Origin: Marivivens donghaensis
Lineage (GTDB): Bacteria; Pseudomonadota; Alphaproteobacteria; Rhodobacterales; Rhodobacteraceae
Direction: 5' to 3'
DNA: 64,000 bases
Assembly: GCF_011806565.1 (NCBI RefSeq)
Contig: NZ_JAATOP010000005.1
Location: 228,200-292,199 of the forward strand
The notes beneath the pieces are model-generated. The model searched no databases and had not been told where the DNA came from. It worked only from the letters and a program-made list of their open reading frames with translations. Shown here in pieces: positions 1 through 10,444 of this stretch. The translations under genes and the position numbers were made by a program. Position 1 is the stretch's first letter, and each line of letters opens with the position of its first letter.

Positions 1-306
1 AAAGCCGCTGGCGGGCGCGTCATTCCCGTGGGCACCACCGCGCTGCGCCTGATCGAAAGCGCCGCAACGGACGACGGCATCGCGCCGTGGGAAGGTCCGA
101 CCGATATTTTCATCACGCCCGGTTTCACGTTCCGCGTGGCCGATGCGCTGATGACCAACTTCCACCTGCCGAAATCCACGCTGATGATGCTGGTCTCGGC
201 GCTGCTGGGCGTGAAGGAAATCCGCGCCGTCTACGATCACGCCGTCACAAACGGTTATCGTTTCTTCAGCTATGGTGACGCGTCGCTTTTGATTCCCAAA
301 AGCTGA
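1..306 (+). CDS. queA: S-adenosylmethionine:tRNA ribosyltransferase-isomerase, 3' end only
   Basis: This is the last ~101 residues of QueA, which transfers and isomerises the ribosyl part of SAM onto 7-aminomethyl-deazaguanine tRNA to give epoxyqueuosine in tRNA wobble modification. The visible part contains the family's C-terminal signatures [32 protein letters not shown] and [13 protein letters not shown], and it ends at a TGA at 304-306. The reading frame is open to the first base, so the gene starts outside the window. No terminator hairpin is obvious in the 115 bases that follow. The family assignment is firm. Confidence 0.95.
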   Translation, partial: KAAGGRVIPVGTTALRLIESAATDDGIAPWEGPTDIFITPGFTFRVADALMTNFHLPKSTLMMLVSALLGVKEIRAVYDHAVTNGYRFFSYGDASLLIPKS

Positions 307-421
307 TCAACACTCAGGTCTGTGCACGAGTGAACGTCGGTTTGCGGAGATTTCTGTCGCACACCCACTGGCCGCTGAAAACTTGTGCGCTATGCTCCTC
401 GCGTAAATATAAGGGGACAGT

Positions 422-1678
422 ATGTTTCAGGTACTGAACGCATCCTGGGCGCTTCTGCTCGGGATTTTCATGTTGATGCTCGGCAACGGTGTGCAAGGCA
501 CGCTGCTCGGTCTACGAGGCGAGGTCGAAGGCTTCTCGACCACGGAAATGTCGATCATCATCTCGGCATACTTCCTCGGCTTCCTGTTCGCATCCCGCAT
601 GGCGCCGCGCATGATCCAGCGCGTGGGCCACGTGCGCGTGTTCGCCGCATTGGGCTCGACGATCTCTGCGATCCTCATTCTGTACCCGACGCTGGCGGAC
701 CCGTGGGCATGGGCCGTTGGCCGCGTGATTATCGGTTTCTGCTTCTGCGGCGTGTATATCACCGCCGAAAGCTGGCTGAACGACAGCGCGACCAATGAGA
801 CCCGTGGCAAGGCGCTTTCGCTCTACATGATCATGCAGATGGGCGGCGTGGTCGCCGGTCAGTACGTGGTCGCGCTGGGCGATGTCGCGGGCTTCGTGCT
901 GTTCGTCATTCCGTCGGTCCTCGTTTCGCTGGCCTTCGCGCCGATCCTTCTGTCGGTGCGTCCTGCGCCTGCGTTCGAGGTTGCCAAGCCGCTCACCGTG
1001 CGCGAGCTGATCAAGATCTCCCCGCTTTCCTGTGTCGGTATGTTTGCGCTGGGCGGCGTGTTTGCGGCGCAGTTCGGTATGACGGCGGTCTACGGTGTGA
1101 AGGTCGGCATGACCGTTCCGCAAATCTCGATCATGATCTCGACGATCTATATCGCGGCGCTGCTGCTCCAGTACCCCATCGGCCTGATTTCGGACCACAT
1201 GGACCGCCGCTGGCTGATCGCGATCCTGTCGATGATCGGCGGGGCAGGTGCCTTCATCGGCGTTCTGACCGATAACTACTGGCTGGTCGTCGTTGCCGCT
1301 GTCGCGGCGGGTGGCACGTCGAACCCGCTTTACGCGCTGCTGATCGCCTACTGTAACGACTACCTCGCCCGCGAAGACATGGCGGGCGCTTCGGGTGGCC
1401 TTCTGTTCATCAACGGCGTGGGCGCGATTATCGGCCCGATCCTCGTGGGCTTCGTCATGGATAACGTCGGCCCCCAAGGCTACTGGGCCTATATCTCGGT
1501 CCTGCTGTTCGGCCTCGGCGTCTATGCAATCTGGCGTATGACCCAGCGCAGCACACCGAACCTCGAATCCGAAGACCAGAGCAACATGGCCTACGTCATG
1601 ATGCAGACCGCAACGCCCGTGGCTGTCGAAGTCGCGCAGGAGGTCTGGGGACAGGCCGAAGAGGACGAAAACACATGA
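422..1678 (+). CDS. MFS transporter (YcaD-like)
   Basis: A 418-residue major facilitator superfamily protein with about 12 hydrophobic segments. It has an MFS loop signature between TM2 and TM3 (SRMAPRMIQRVGHVR) and a second-half equivalent (GLISDHMDRRWLI). The segment GRVIIGFCFCGVYITAESWLND is typical of the YcaD-like MFS group, whose substrates are unknown. The start at ATG 422 is preceded by AAGGGGAC. The C-terminal ~45 residues are hydrophilic and acidic. The stop overlaps the start of the next gene by four bases (ATGA), so the two are probably cotranscribed. The substrate cannot be read from the sequence. Confidence 0.85.
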   Translation: MFQVLNASWALLLGIFMLMLGNGVQGTLLGLRGEVEGFSTTEMSIIISAYFLGFLFASRMAPRMIQRVGHVRVFAALGSTISAILILYPTLADPWAWAVGRVIIGFCFCGVYITAESWLNDSATNETRGKALSLYMIMQMGGVVAGQYVVALGDVAGFVLFVIPSVLVSLAFAPILLSVRPAPAFEVAKPLTVRELIKISPLSCVGMFALGGVFAAQFGMTAVYGVKVGMTVPQISIMISTIYIAALLLQYPIGLISDHMDRRWLIAILSMIGGAGAFIGVLTDNYWLVVVAAVAAGGTSNPLYALLIAYCNDYLAREDMAGASGGLLFINGVGAIIGPILVGFVMDNVGPQGYWAYISVLLFGLGVYAIWRMTQRSTPNLESEDQSNMAYVMMQTATPVAVEVAQEVWGQAEEDENT

Positions 1679-2241
1679 GCATGATCGACGATATTCTCGC
1701 CTACTGGATTGACGAACTTGGCCCCAAGGGATGGTACGCAGGCGGCGAGGAGATCGACGATGCCATCCGCGCGCGTTACCTGAGCACGTGGGAAGAGGCG
1801 CGCGCTGGCGGCCTTGGCCACTGGCTCACCGATGCGCGCGGCGCGCTGGCCTATATCATTCTGCTCGACCAGTTCCCCCGCAACATGTTCCGCGGCGATG
1901 CGCGCTCGTTCGAAATGGACCCCGTGGCCCGCTCGACCGCAAAGATGGCGATGGATCGCGGCTGGGACATGGAGATCGAGGGAGACGCCCGCCAGTTCTT
2001 CTATCTGCCGCTGATGCACTCGGAAAACCTCGTGGATCAGGACCGCTCGGTCGATCTGTTCTCCACGCGGATGGAGGGGGACGGGAACGTCGTCCACGCC
2101 AAAGCGCACCGCAAGATCATCCGCGACTTCGGCCGCTTTCCCTATCGCAATGACGCCTTGGGCCGCGAGAGCACACCCGAGGAACAGGCCTTTATGGACG
2201 ACGGCGGATATGCCACGGTCGTCAAACAACTCAGCGCCTGA
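1675..2241 (+). CDS. DUF924 family protein
   Basis: A 188-residue soluble protein matching the DUF924 family (all-helical, distantly TPR-like). Visible family features are the N-terminal ILAYWIDELGPKGWY, the central ILLDQFPRNMFRGDARSFEMD and FYLPLMHSENLVDQDRSV, and the C-terminal HRKIIRDFGRFPYRNDALGRESTPEE. The biochemical function of the family is not established. It overlaps the upstream MFS gene by four bases, and the two probably form an operon. Length and termini are normal for the family. Confidence 0.85.
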   Translation: MSMIDDILAYWIDELGPKGWYAGGEEIDDAIRARYLSTWEEARAGGLGHWLTDARGALAYIILLDQFPRNMFRGDARSFEMDPVARSTAKMAMDRGWDMEIEGDARQFFYLPLMHSENLVDQDRSVDLFSTRMEGDGNVVHAKAHRKIIRDFGRFPYRNDALGRESTPEEQAFMDDGGYATVVKQLSA

Positions 2242-2324
2242 CCGGAGGGCGTGACCGCGAAAAACTGCCTTGCACCACGTGAGAGGCAGCCATGAATTTG
2301 CGCGGGTGGATTGCCCTTCGGAAA

Positions 2325-2342
2325 TAGTTTAACGTCAAACTA
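2325..2342. promoter_or_regulatory. imperfect 18-bp palindrome upstream of lpdA, possible repressor operator
   Basis: TAGTTTAACGTCAAACTA reads the same on both strands except for one symmetric pair of positions (16 of 18 bases). It ends 23 bases before the lpdA ATG, just upstream of the ribosome-binding site, where a bound repressor would block transcription. The size and AT-rich arms fit a MarR- or TetR-type dimer site (inference). No matching regulator gene is adjacent. Confidence 0.4.
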
Positions 2343-2365
2343 ATTTGATTTCGGAGGAGATTCCA

Positions 2366-3763
2366 ATGGCTGCCAAGAATTTCGACATGATCGTCATCGG
2401 TGCCGGACCGGGCGGTTATGTTGCCGCGATCCGCGGCGCACAGCTCGGCCTCAAGGTCGCCTGTGTGGAGCGTGAACACCTCGGCGGTATTTGTCTGAAC
2501 TGGGGCTGCATCCCGACCAAGGCGCTGCTGCGTTCGTCGGAAGTGTTCCACCTGATGCACCGCGCCAAGGAATTCGGCCTCAAGGCAGAGAACATCGGCT
2601 ACGACCTCGACGCTGTGGTCAAACGCTCGCGCGGCGTGGCCAAGCAGCTGTCGGGCGGCATCGGCCACCTGTTCAAGAAGAACAAGATCACCTCGATCAT
2701 GGGCGACGCCAAGCTTTCGGGCAAAGGCAAAGTCACCGTCACCACCAAGGACGGCACCGAAGAGCTGACCGCGAAGAACATCGTTGTCGCTACCGGCGCC
2801 CGCGCCCGCGAACTGCCGGGTCTTGAGGCTGATGGCGATCTGGTCTGGACCTACAAGCACGCGCTCCAGCCGGTGCGTATGCCGAAAAAACTGCTCGTCA
2901 TCGGTTCGGGCGCCATCGGCATCGAATTTGCCAGCTTCTACAGCACCCTCGGCGCCGACACGACCGTGGTCGAAGTCATGGACCGCATCCTGCCGGTTGA
3001 AGACGCCGAAATCGCGGCCTTCGCGAAAAAGCAGTTCGTAAAGCAGGGCCTGACCATCATGGAAAAGGCAGGCGTCAAGCAACTGGACCGCACCCCCGGT
3101 AAGGGCGTCGTCGCCCATATCGAAGTGAACGGCAAAATCGAGAAGCACGAATTCGACACCGTGATCTCGGCTGTCGGCATCGTCGGCAACGTCGAGGGCC
3201 TCGGCCTCGAAGACGCTGGCGTCAAGATCGACCGTACCCACGTTGTCACCGATGAATACTGCCGCACCGGCGTCGACGGCCTCTATGCCATCGGCGATAT
3301 CGCGGGCGCACCGTGGCTGGCGCACAAAGCCTCGCACGAAGGCGTCATGGTCGCCGAACTGATCGCAGGCCAGCACGCCCACCCGATCAAGCCGAACACC
3401 ATCGCGGGCTGCACCTACTGCCACCCGCAGGTCGCGTCCGTCGGCCTCACCGAAGAAAAAGCCAAAGCCGCCGGCTACGACATCAAGGTCGGCCGCTTCC
3501 CGTTCATCGGCAACGGCAAGGCGATCGCTCTGGGCGAGCCCGAAGGCATGGTCAAAACCGTGTTCGACGCGAAAACCGGTGAACTCCTCGGTGCGCACAT
3601 GGTCGGCGCGGAAGTCACCGAACTGATCCAGGGTTATGTTGTGGGCCGCACGCTCGAGACCACCGAAGAAGACCTGATGAACACCGTCTTCCCGCACCCG
3701 ACGTTGTCGGAAATGATGCACGAGTCGGTGCTCGACGCCTACGGCCGCGCGCTCCACTTCTAA
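2366..3763 (+). CDS. lpdA: dihydrolipoyl dehydrogenase (E3)
   Basis: A 465-residue flavoprotein disulfide reductase that reoxidises dihydrolipoamide of 2-oxoacid dehydrogenase complexes with NAD+. It shows the FAD dinucleotide fold (IGAGPGGY, near residue 11), the redox-active disulfide (GGICLNWGCIPTK), the NAD fold (IGSGAIGIEF), the second FAD motif (GLYAIGDIAGAPWLAHKA) and the C-terminal His-Glu pair (HPTLSEMMHES). I chose ATG 2366 because GGAGGA lies 7-8 bases upstream; an in-frame TTG at 2345 would add seven residues but has no such site. No E1/E2 genes are adjacent, so it is not clear which complex it serves. Confidence 0.95.
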   Translation: MAAKNFDMIVIGAGPGGYVAAIRGAQLGLKVACVEREHLGGICLNWGCIPTKALLRSSEVFHLMHRAKEFGLKAENIGYDLDAVVKRSRGVAKQLSGGIGHLFKKNKITSIMGDAKLSGKGKVTVTTKDGTEELTAKNIVVATGARARELPGLEADGDLVWTYKHALQPVRMPKKLLVIGSGAIGIEFASFYSTLGADTTVVEVMDRILPVEDAEIAAFAKKQFVKQGLTIMEKAGVKQLDRTPGKGVVAHIEVNGKIEKHEFDTVISAVGIVGNVEGLGLEDAGVKIDRTHVVTDEYCRTGVDGLYAIGDIAGAPWLAHKASHEGVMVAELIAGQHAHPIKPNTIAGCTYCHPQVASVGLTEEKAKAAGYDIKVGRFPFIGNGKAIALGEPEGMVKTVFDAKTGELLGAHMVGAEVTELIQGYVVGRTLETTEEDLMNTVFPHPTLSEMMHESVLDAYGRALHF

Positions 3764-3780
3764 GGCGCCCGCCGCTTCAT

Positions 3781-3838
3781 TCTGATAAAAATACCTCGGG
3801 GACGTCCCGCAGGGACGGGGGCAGCGCCCCACTCCTCG
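3781..3838 (-). repeat. Rhodobacterales-type intergenic repeat element, copy A
   Basis: Read on the minus strand this segment has the order GGGGCGCTGCCCC palindrome, a short variable hairpin built on GTCCCTGCGGGAC, then CCCCGAGGTATTT. The same order and very similar end motifs recur on the plus strand at 16507-16568. It is non-coding and sits just after lpdA. I recognise the layout as a dispersed element of Rhodobacteraceae genomes, from memory only. Confidence 0.55.
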
Positions 3839-3847
3839 AAAACAAAC

Positions 3848-3873
3848 AAAGCCCCGCCATTGGCGGGGCTTTT
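3848..3873. terminator. bidirectional intrinsic terminator between lpdA and the rhodanese gene
   Basis: A perfect 8-bp stem (GCCCCGCC / GGCGGGGC, arms 3851-3858 and 3862-3869) with a 3-base loop is flanked by an A-rich run on the left and TTTT on the right. It can therefore end the rightward lpdA transcript and help end the leftward rhodanese transcript. Confidence 0.8.
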
Positions 3874-3914
3874 CACTTGGGTCAACAGGGTCGCGTGAGT
3901 GGCGCGGGTATCTC

Positions 3915-4286
3915 TTAGCGGCGGACCGGACCGCCAGCCTGAGCCCAGTGGCCGAAACCACCGATGTTGTGGGCGTCGTATCCGAAGCCCTGAAGCGCCT
4001 GCACGGCCATACCGGCGCGGCCACCGGCGGCGCAGTAGACGGCAACCGGTTTGCCCGACTTGAACACGTCGAGGCACTCGGGGCTCGACGGGTTGGCCTT
4101 CATCTGAAGGGTGGCGAGCGGGACGTGCACAGCGCCCTCGGCCATGCCGGAGGCTTTGATTTCGCTGATGTCGCGCACGTCGATGACAACAACTTCGTCG
4201 GTCTTCGATTTCGCGATCGCGTCCTGAACGGTAACGCGGTTTGCAGGGGCAGCGGGGGTCATTGCGGAACGGAGCATCTGGAACAT
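3915..4286 (-). CDS. rhodanese-like domain protein
   Basis: A 123-residue single-domain rhodanese-like protein. The active-site loop is YCAAGGRAG with the catalytic cysteine. The family's other landmarks are VVVIDVRDISEIKASG (CH2A-like strand) and GAVHVPLATL (CH2B-like). Such proteins carry sulfane sulfur as a cysteine persulfide; the exact partner is not known. No signal peptide or membrane segment is visible, so it should be cytoplasmic. It is transcribed away from uvrA from a strikingly AT-rich intergenic stretch (about 4310-4370). Confidence 0.85.
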   Translation of the reverse strand: MFQMLRSAMTPAAPANRVTVQDAIAKSKTDEVVVIDVRDISEIKASGMAEGAVHVPLATLQMKANPSSPECLDVFKSGKPVAVYCAAGGRAGMAVQALQGFGYDAHNIGGFGHWAQAGGPVRR

Positions 4287-4383
4287 TTAAAACACCTGTC
4301 TGGCGAGCTTTGGTTGCTCTCATATATACATGCAAAAAACATAATGTAAAGATGTAATATGGATTTTACCGCAATTGGCAAAT

Positions 4384-4398
4384 GTTCTATGAATGTTC
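4384..4398. promoter_or_regulatory. LexA (SOS) box upstream of uvrA
   Basis: GTTCTATGAATGTTC is an exact match to the alphaproteobacterial SOS box GTTC-N7-GTTC. It lies 70 bases before the uvrA ATG, in the region shared with the divergent rhodanese gene. LexA control of uvrA is well established in this class, which supports the assignment. Confidence 0.85.
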
Positions 4399-4468
4399 GC
4401 AATTGGGAGTTGGAGAGTCGTCCAACAGCGCCTATCTATTGCAGCGCAGAATTCCGTAAGGGGGCAGA

Positions 4469-7323
<2,855 letters not shown>

Positions 7324-7327
<4 letters not shown>

Positions 7328-7704
7328 ACACGATCCTCTGGCAACGCATCGAAGGCGGCTTGGTATTTGCCGCCTCGATGTTCGCATTATTCTCGATCTG
7401 GACGCTGGGCAGCCTGCCGCCGTGGTGGTTGATGCTGCTGGTGTTCTTTTCGCCGGACTTGTCGTTCATCGGCTATCTGGCGGGGCCGAAGGTCGGGGCG
7501 GCGCTGTATAACATCGTCCACCTTTATGCGTTCGGCGTGATCATGGTGGTCATTGCGATCAGCGGCATCTGGGTCGCGCCGACTTTGCTGGTCTGGGGGC
7601 TTCTGATCCTCGGTCATGCCGGGTTCGACCGGATGTTCGGATACGGCCTGAAAGAGCCGAGCGGGTTCAACGAGACCCACCTCGGCCCCATCGGTCACAA
7701 ATGA
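7324..7704 (+). CDS. DUF4260 family membrane protein
   Basis: A 126-residue protein with four hydrophobic segments, matching the DUF4260 family (landmarks [23 protein letters not shown] and [14 protein letters not shown] near the C-terminus). The function of the family is unknown. Translation starts at GTG 7324, overlapping the uvrA stop (GTGA), so expression is probably coupled to uvrA and thus exposed to SOS induction (inference). A terminator hairpin follows directly. Confidence 0.8.
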
Positions 7705-7706
7705 AA

Positions 7707-7733
7707 AAAGGCGCCCCGAGGGACGCCTTTGTC
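7707..7733. terminator. bidirectional terminator after the uvrA operon
   Basis: Arms AAAGGCG (7707-7713) and CGCCTTT (7724-7730), with further inner CCC/GGG pairing, form a hairpin flanked by A-run and T-run. It sits between the convergent DUF4260 gene and the RcnB-like gene. Confidence 0.7.
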
Positions 7734-7749
7734 AGAACGAGGTAACTGG

Positions 7750-8169
7750 TTATTCTGCGTCTTCGAGGTTCGCGAGAACGTCGAGCAGGGCAACAACGGT
7801 GTAGGTCGTCGGGTCGATAATGATGACCTGATCACCGACAACCGCGTAACGCTCACCCGGTTCCAGTTCGGGCAGGTCGTAGTTTTCAACGTCGATCCAC
7901 GTGAAGTCGTCACGGTCAATGTTGTCGCCAACTTCGTAGCCGGTCCACTCCTCGGTGGTCACGCCCTTCTTGGCTTGACCCGGGGGGACGCAGGCAGGAT
8001 CGCGGTCAGCAAGGCCGGGCGGGCAATCGATGCCTGCGTGAGCGGCGCCGTTCCCGTTGTTGCCATGGCCGTTGCCATTGCCATTGCCGTTGCCGTTACC
8101 ATTGCCGGCAAACGCACCACCGGCTGCGAGAGTCGCTACAGTAGCGATTGTCAGAACAGATTTCAGCAT
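7750..8169 (-). CDS. secreted RcnB-like protein with Gly-Asn repeat
   Basis: A 139-residue exported protein. The N-terminus is a signal peptide (MLKSVLTIATVATLAAGGAFA). It is followed by a run of alternating Gly and Asn (about residues 22-41), a CPPGLADRDPACVPPGQAKKG segment and a C-terminal domain with LPELEPGERYAVVGDQVIII. That last domain resembles the RcnB/YohN family of periplasmic proteins linked to nickel/cobalt homeostasis in E. coli. I start at ATG 8169 because AAGGAGG lies 8-14 bases upstream; a longer frame to 8235 has no support. The metal role is only by family resemblance. Confidence 0.7.
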   Translation of the reverse strand: MLKSVLTIATVATLAAGGAFAGNGNGNGNGNGNGHGNNGNGAAHAGIDCPPGLADRDPACVPPGQAKKGVTTEEWTGYEVGDNIDRDDFTWIDVENYDLPELEPGERYAVVGDQVIIIDPTTYTVVALLDVLANLEDAE

Positions 8170-8257
8170 TTGTGTGCCTCCTTTGGTTGGGGAGACAACG
8201 CACAACATGGGAAATCGGTCCCACAAATATTTCACATCGGCGTCAGGCCGCGCGTGA

Positions 8258-8461
8258 TCACTTTACTTTGCAGGTGTTGATGCCGAGCAGGCTGTAGGCG
8301 GGGCAGGTGCCGAGAGCGCCGGTCACGAGCAGCACGATGCCGACGATCAGCAGCACCCAGCCGAACGCGCCGACGGTGCCCGCAAAGAACAGGCCGATGA
8401 GTATGAGGCCAACGACCACGCGGATCATACGGTCGGTCTTACCTTCGTTTTGGGAAAACAT
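8258..8461 (-). CDS. DUF2892 (YgaP-like transmembrane) protein
   Basis: A 67-residue membrane protein of the DUF2892 family. It has an N-terminal NEGKTDRMIRVVVG motif, two membrane helices (about residues 12-28 and 32-50) and the conserved GTCPAYSLLGINTCKVK end with two cysteines. The family includes the membrane tail of the YgaP rhodanese; the role of the stand-alone form is unknown. AGGAG precedes the ATG by six bases. An FNR-type box lies upstream in an ideal position for activation, implying induction under low oxygen. Confidence 0.85.
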   Translation of the reverse strand: MFSQNEGKTDRMIRVVVGLILIGLFFAGTVGAFGWVLLIVGIVLLVTGALGTCPAYSLLGINTCKVK

Positions 8462-8485
8462 GGCGAACTCCTATCCAAGTTTATG

Positions 8486-8530
8486 AATATGATAGCTCGC
8501 CACGCATGTCGGTGTAGTGATCCAGATCAA
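8486..8530 (-). promoter_or_regulatory. FNR-type class II promoter for the DUF2892 gene
   Basis: On the minus strand TTGATCTGGATCAC (8530-8517) matches the FNR/FnrL consensus TTGAT-N4-ATCAA at nine of ten fixed positions. A -10 candidate TATCAT lies at 8494-8489, giving an expected start near 8482. The box centre is then about 41.5 bases upstream of that start, the standard class II activator spacing. The box overlaps the stop codon of mmsB. Confidence 0.6.
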
Positions 8531-9396
8531 ACGCGCCCGCGTTTTTCGAAGCGGGGCAGCATGGCGCTGAAGTCGGTGCCTTTGCCGTCCTCGTCCTCGA
8601 CGAACGACTTGTAGAGCTGGTTCGCCAGCTGGCCCATCGGAGTGTCCGCATCCACGGCCTCGGCAGCCATCTGCGACAGGCCGAGGTCTTTGAGCATCAA
8701 CTCCGACGCAAATCCGGGCTTGTAGCCGTTGTCTGCGGGCGATTGCGGGCCGACGCCGGGGGCGGGGCAATAGGCGTTCATCGTCCACGAATAGCCCGAC
8801 GAGGTGCTGACCACATCGAACATCGCCTGACGGTCGAGGCCCAGTTTGTCGGCGAGCGCGAAGGCTTCGCAGGTGGCGATCATGGTGACGCCAAGGATCA
8901 TGTTGTTGCAGATCTTCGCCGCCTGACCGTTGCCCGCAGGGCCGCAGTGGACGGCCTTCTGGCCCATGATGTCGAAGAGCGGCTTGGCGGTCTCGAACGC
9001 CGCATCCGAACCGCCAACCATAAAGGTGAGCGTCCCGCCAGCCGCGCCGCCGATGCCGCCCGACACCGGCGCATCCAGCGCGCCCAGACCCGCCGCTTCG
9101 GCAGCGGAGGCAACGTCGCGCGCGCTGGTCACGTCGACGGTGGAGCAGTCGATATGCACCGCGCCCTTGCGCATCGCGGGGTGGATTTCAGCGGCGACGG
9201 CGGACAGGATCTTGCCGTTCGGCAGCATGGTAATGACGGCATCCGCGCCGTCCACGGCTTCGGCGTTAGTCGCGGCCATGGTGATGCCGTCGGGGGTGGC
9301 GACAGGGTCGCAGCCGATGACCTCGTGGCCCGCGTCCATCAGGTTGCGCGCCATCGGGGCGCCCATATTGCCGAGGCCGATAAATGCGATCTTCAT
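8527..9396 (-). CDS. mmsB: 3-hydroxyisobutyrate dehydrogenase
   Basis: A 289-residue NAD-dependent dehydrogenase that oxidises 3-hydroxyisobutyrate to methylmalonate semialdehyde in valine breakdown. It shows the N-terminal Rossmann motif FIGLGNMGAPMARNL, the substrate motif DAPVSGGIGGAAGGTL, the catalytic lysine region GNGQAAKICNNM and a C-terminal KDLGLS. The length is normal. It is the last gene of acyl-CoA dehydrogenase / 3-hydroxyisobutyryl-CoA hydrolase / mmsB, 13 bases after the hydrolase gene. Confidence 0.93.
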   Translation of the reverse strand: MKIAFIGLGNMGAPMARNLMDAGHEVIGCDPVATPDGITMAATNAEAVDGADAVITMLPNGKILSAVAAEIHPAMRKGAVHIDCSTVDVTSARDVASAAEAAGLGALDAPVSGGIGGAAGGTLTFMVGGSDAAFETAKPLFDIMGQKAVHCGPAGNGQAAKICNNMILGVTMIATCEAFALADKLGLDRQAMFDVVSTSSGYSWTMNAYCPAPGVGPQSPADNGYKPGFASELMLKDLGLSQMAAEAVDADTPMGQLANQLYKSFVEDEDGKGTDFSAMLPRFEKRGRV

Positions 9397-9409
9397 TGTG
9401 GTTCCCCTT

Positions 9410-10444
9410 TTAGAATTGCACGTTTTCGCCCGTCACGGGCAGCAGCATCTGTGTGACCTCGCCGCTGGGGAGCTGTTCCCAGCTGGCGTGCTTCCACGTC
9501 GGATTGCGGTCCTTGTCGATGATCGCGGCACGCACGCCTTCGACAAAATCGCCGAACTCTGCCGCGCGCGAGGTGAAGCGGTATTCCTGCTCCAGCGCAT
9601 TATGAATGGTCGGGCGCATCCGCACGCGGTGGATGAGCTCCAGCGTGCAAGCCATTGAAAGCGGGGAGTTCCTGCTCAGAGCCTTCTGCGCGTGAGCGAT
9701 GGCCTCGGGCGGGTCCGCAGAGATTGCGCGGAACACATCGCCGATGCGCTCGCCGCCGAAGACGCTGTCTATATCGGCCTGCCAGCCCTTGAGCCGCGCC
9801 TCACCAACGGGCTTTGCAGCGCGGTCGATGGCTTCCCAATCGCCAGTGTTTTCCAGCTCTGCGATGACGGCGGGCCAGTCGGCTTCGGGGATGTAGTAAT
9901 CGGCAAAGCCCGCGTAGATCGCATCCGCCGCGCCCATTCGCTCGCCCGTCAGGCCGAGGAATTCGCCCAGCCGTCCGGGGGCCTGCGCCAGCAGCAGCGT
10001 GCCGCCCACATCAGGGATCAGGCCGATGCCGCATTCGGGCATGGACATCTGCGTGGTGTCGCCGACGATGCGGTGCGAGCCGTGACAGCCGACGCCTACG
10101 CCGCCGCCCATGACGAAGCCGTGCATGAAGGCGGCGACGGGTTTGGGAAACTCAAACAGCTTCGCGTTCATGCGGTATTCATCGCGCCAGAACTTCTGCG
10201 CGTGGTCGTAGATGCCCTTGATGCCGTCGTGGTAGATCGAGGCGATATCACCGCCCGCGCAGAACGCACGCTCGCCCTCGGCGTCGATGACTACCATTTT
10301 CACAGCGTCATCGTCGCGCCAAGCGTCGAGCGCGGCTTCGATCTCCAGACACATCGGGTAGGACAGTGCGTTGAGCGCCTTGGGGCGGGTCAAGGTGATG
10401 CGGCCGGTGTGGCCGATGATGCAGGTTTTGACGTCGTCGCTCAT
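9410..10444 (-). CDS. 3-hydroxyisobutyryl-CoA hydrolase (enoyl-CoA hydratase fold)
   Basis: A 344-residue crotonase-fold protein that releases free 3-hydroxyisobutyrate from its CoA ester, supplying MmsB. Landmarks are the oxyanion-hole segments FCAGGDIASIYHDG and GFVMGGGVGVGCHGSHRIV, the catalytic region MPECGIGLIPDVGG and a C-terminal DKDRNPTWKHASW, which separate this subgroup from true hydratases. The ATG at 10444 overlaps the stop of the acyl-CoA dehydrogenase gene by four bases. The open frame extends upstream to 10585, but that part is low-complexity Arg/Pro-rich shadow. An ordinary enoyl-CoA hydratase is the less likely alternative. Confidence 0.88.
   Translation of the reverse strand: MSDDVKTCIIGHTGRITLTRPKALNALSYPMCLEIEAALDAWRDDDAVKMVVIDAEGERAFCAGGDIASIYHDGIKGIYDHAQKFWRDEYRMNAKLFEFPKPVAAFMHGFVMGGGVGVGCHGSHRIVGDTTQMSMPECGIGLIPDVGGTLLLAQAPGRLGEFLGLTGERMGAADAIYAGFADYYIPEADWPAVIAELENTGDWEAIDRAAKPVGEARLKGWQADIDSVFGGERIGDVFRAISADPPEAIAHAQKALSRNSPLSMACTLELIHRVRMRPTIHNALEQEYRFTSRAAEFGDFVEGVRAAIIDKDRNPTWKHASWEQLPSGEVTQMLLPVTGENVQF

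Noticed and set aside
2231..4045. Long minus-strand open frame (604 codons) across lpdA
   Set aside because: It is antisense to lpdA, whose motifs are complete; the translated product is low-complexity and follows from the high GC third positions of the real gene.
4310..4370. AT-rich segment with ACATAATGT-like repeats between the rhodanese and uvrA genes as a sulfur-responsive operator
   Set aside because: An ArsR-type regulator such as BigR could act here, but no clear dimer site or regulator gene supports it; it may simply be the promoters.
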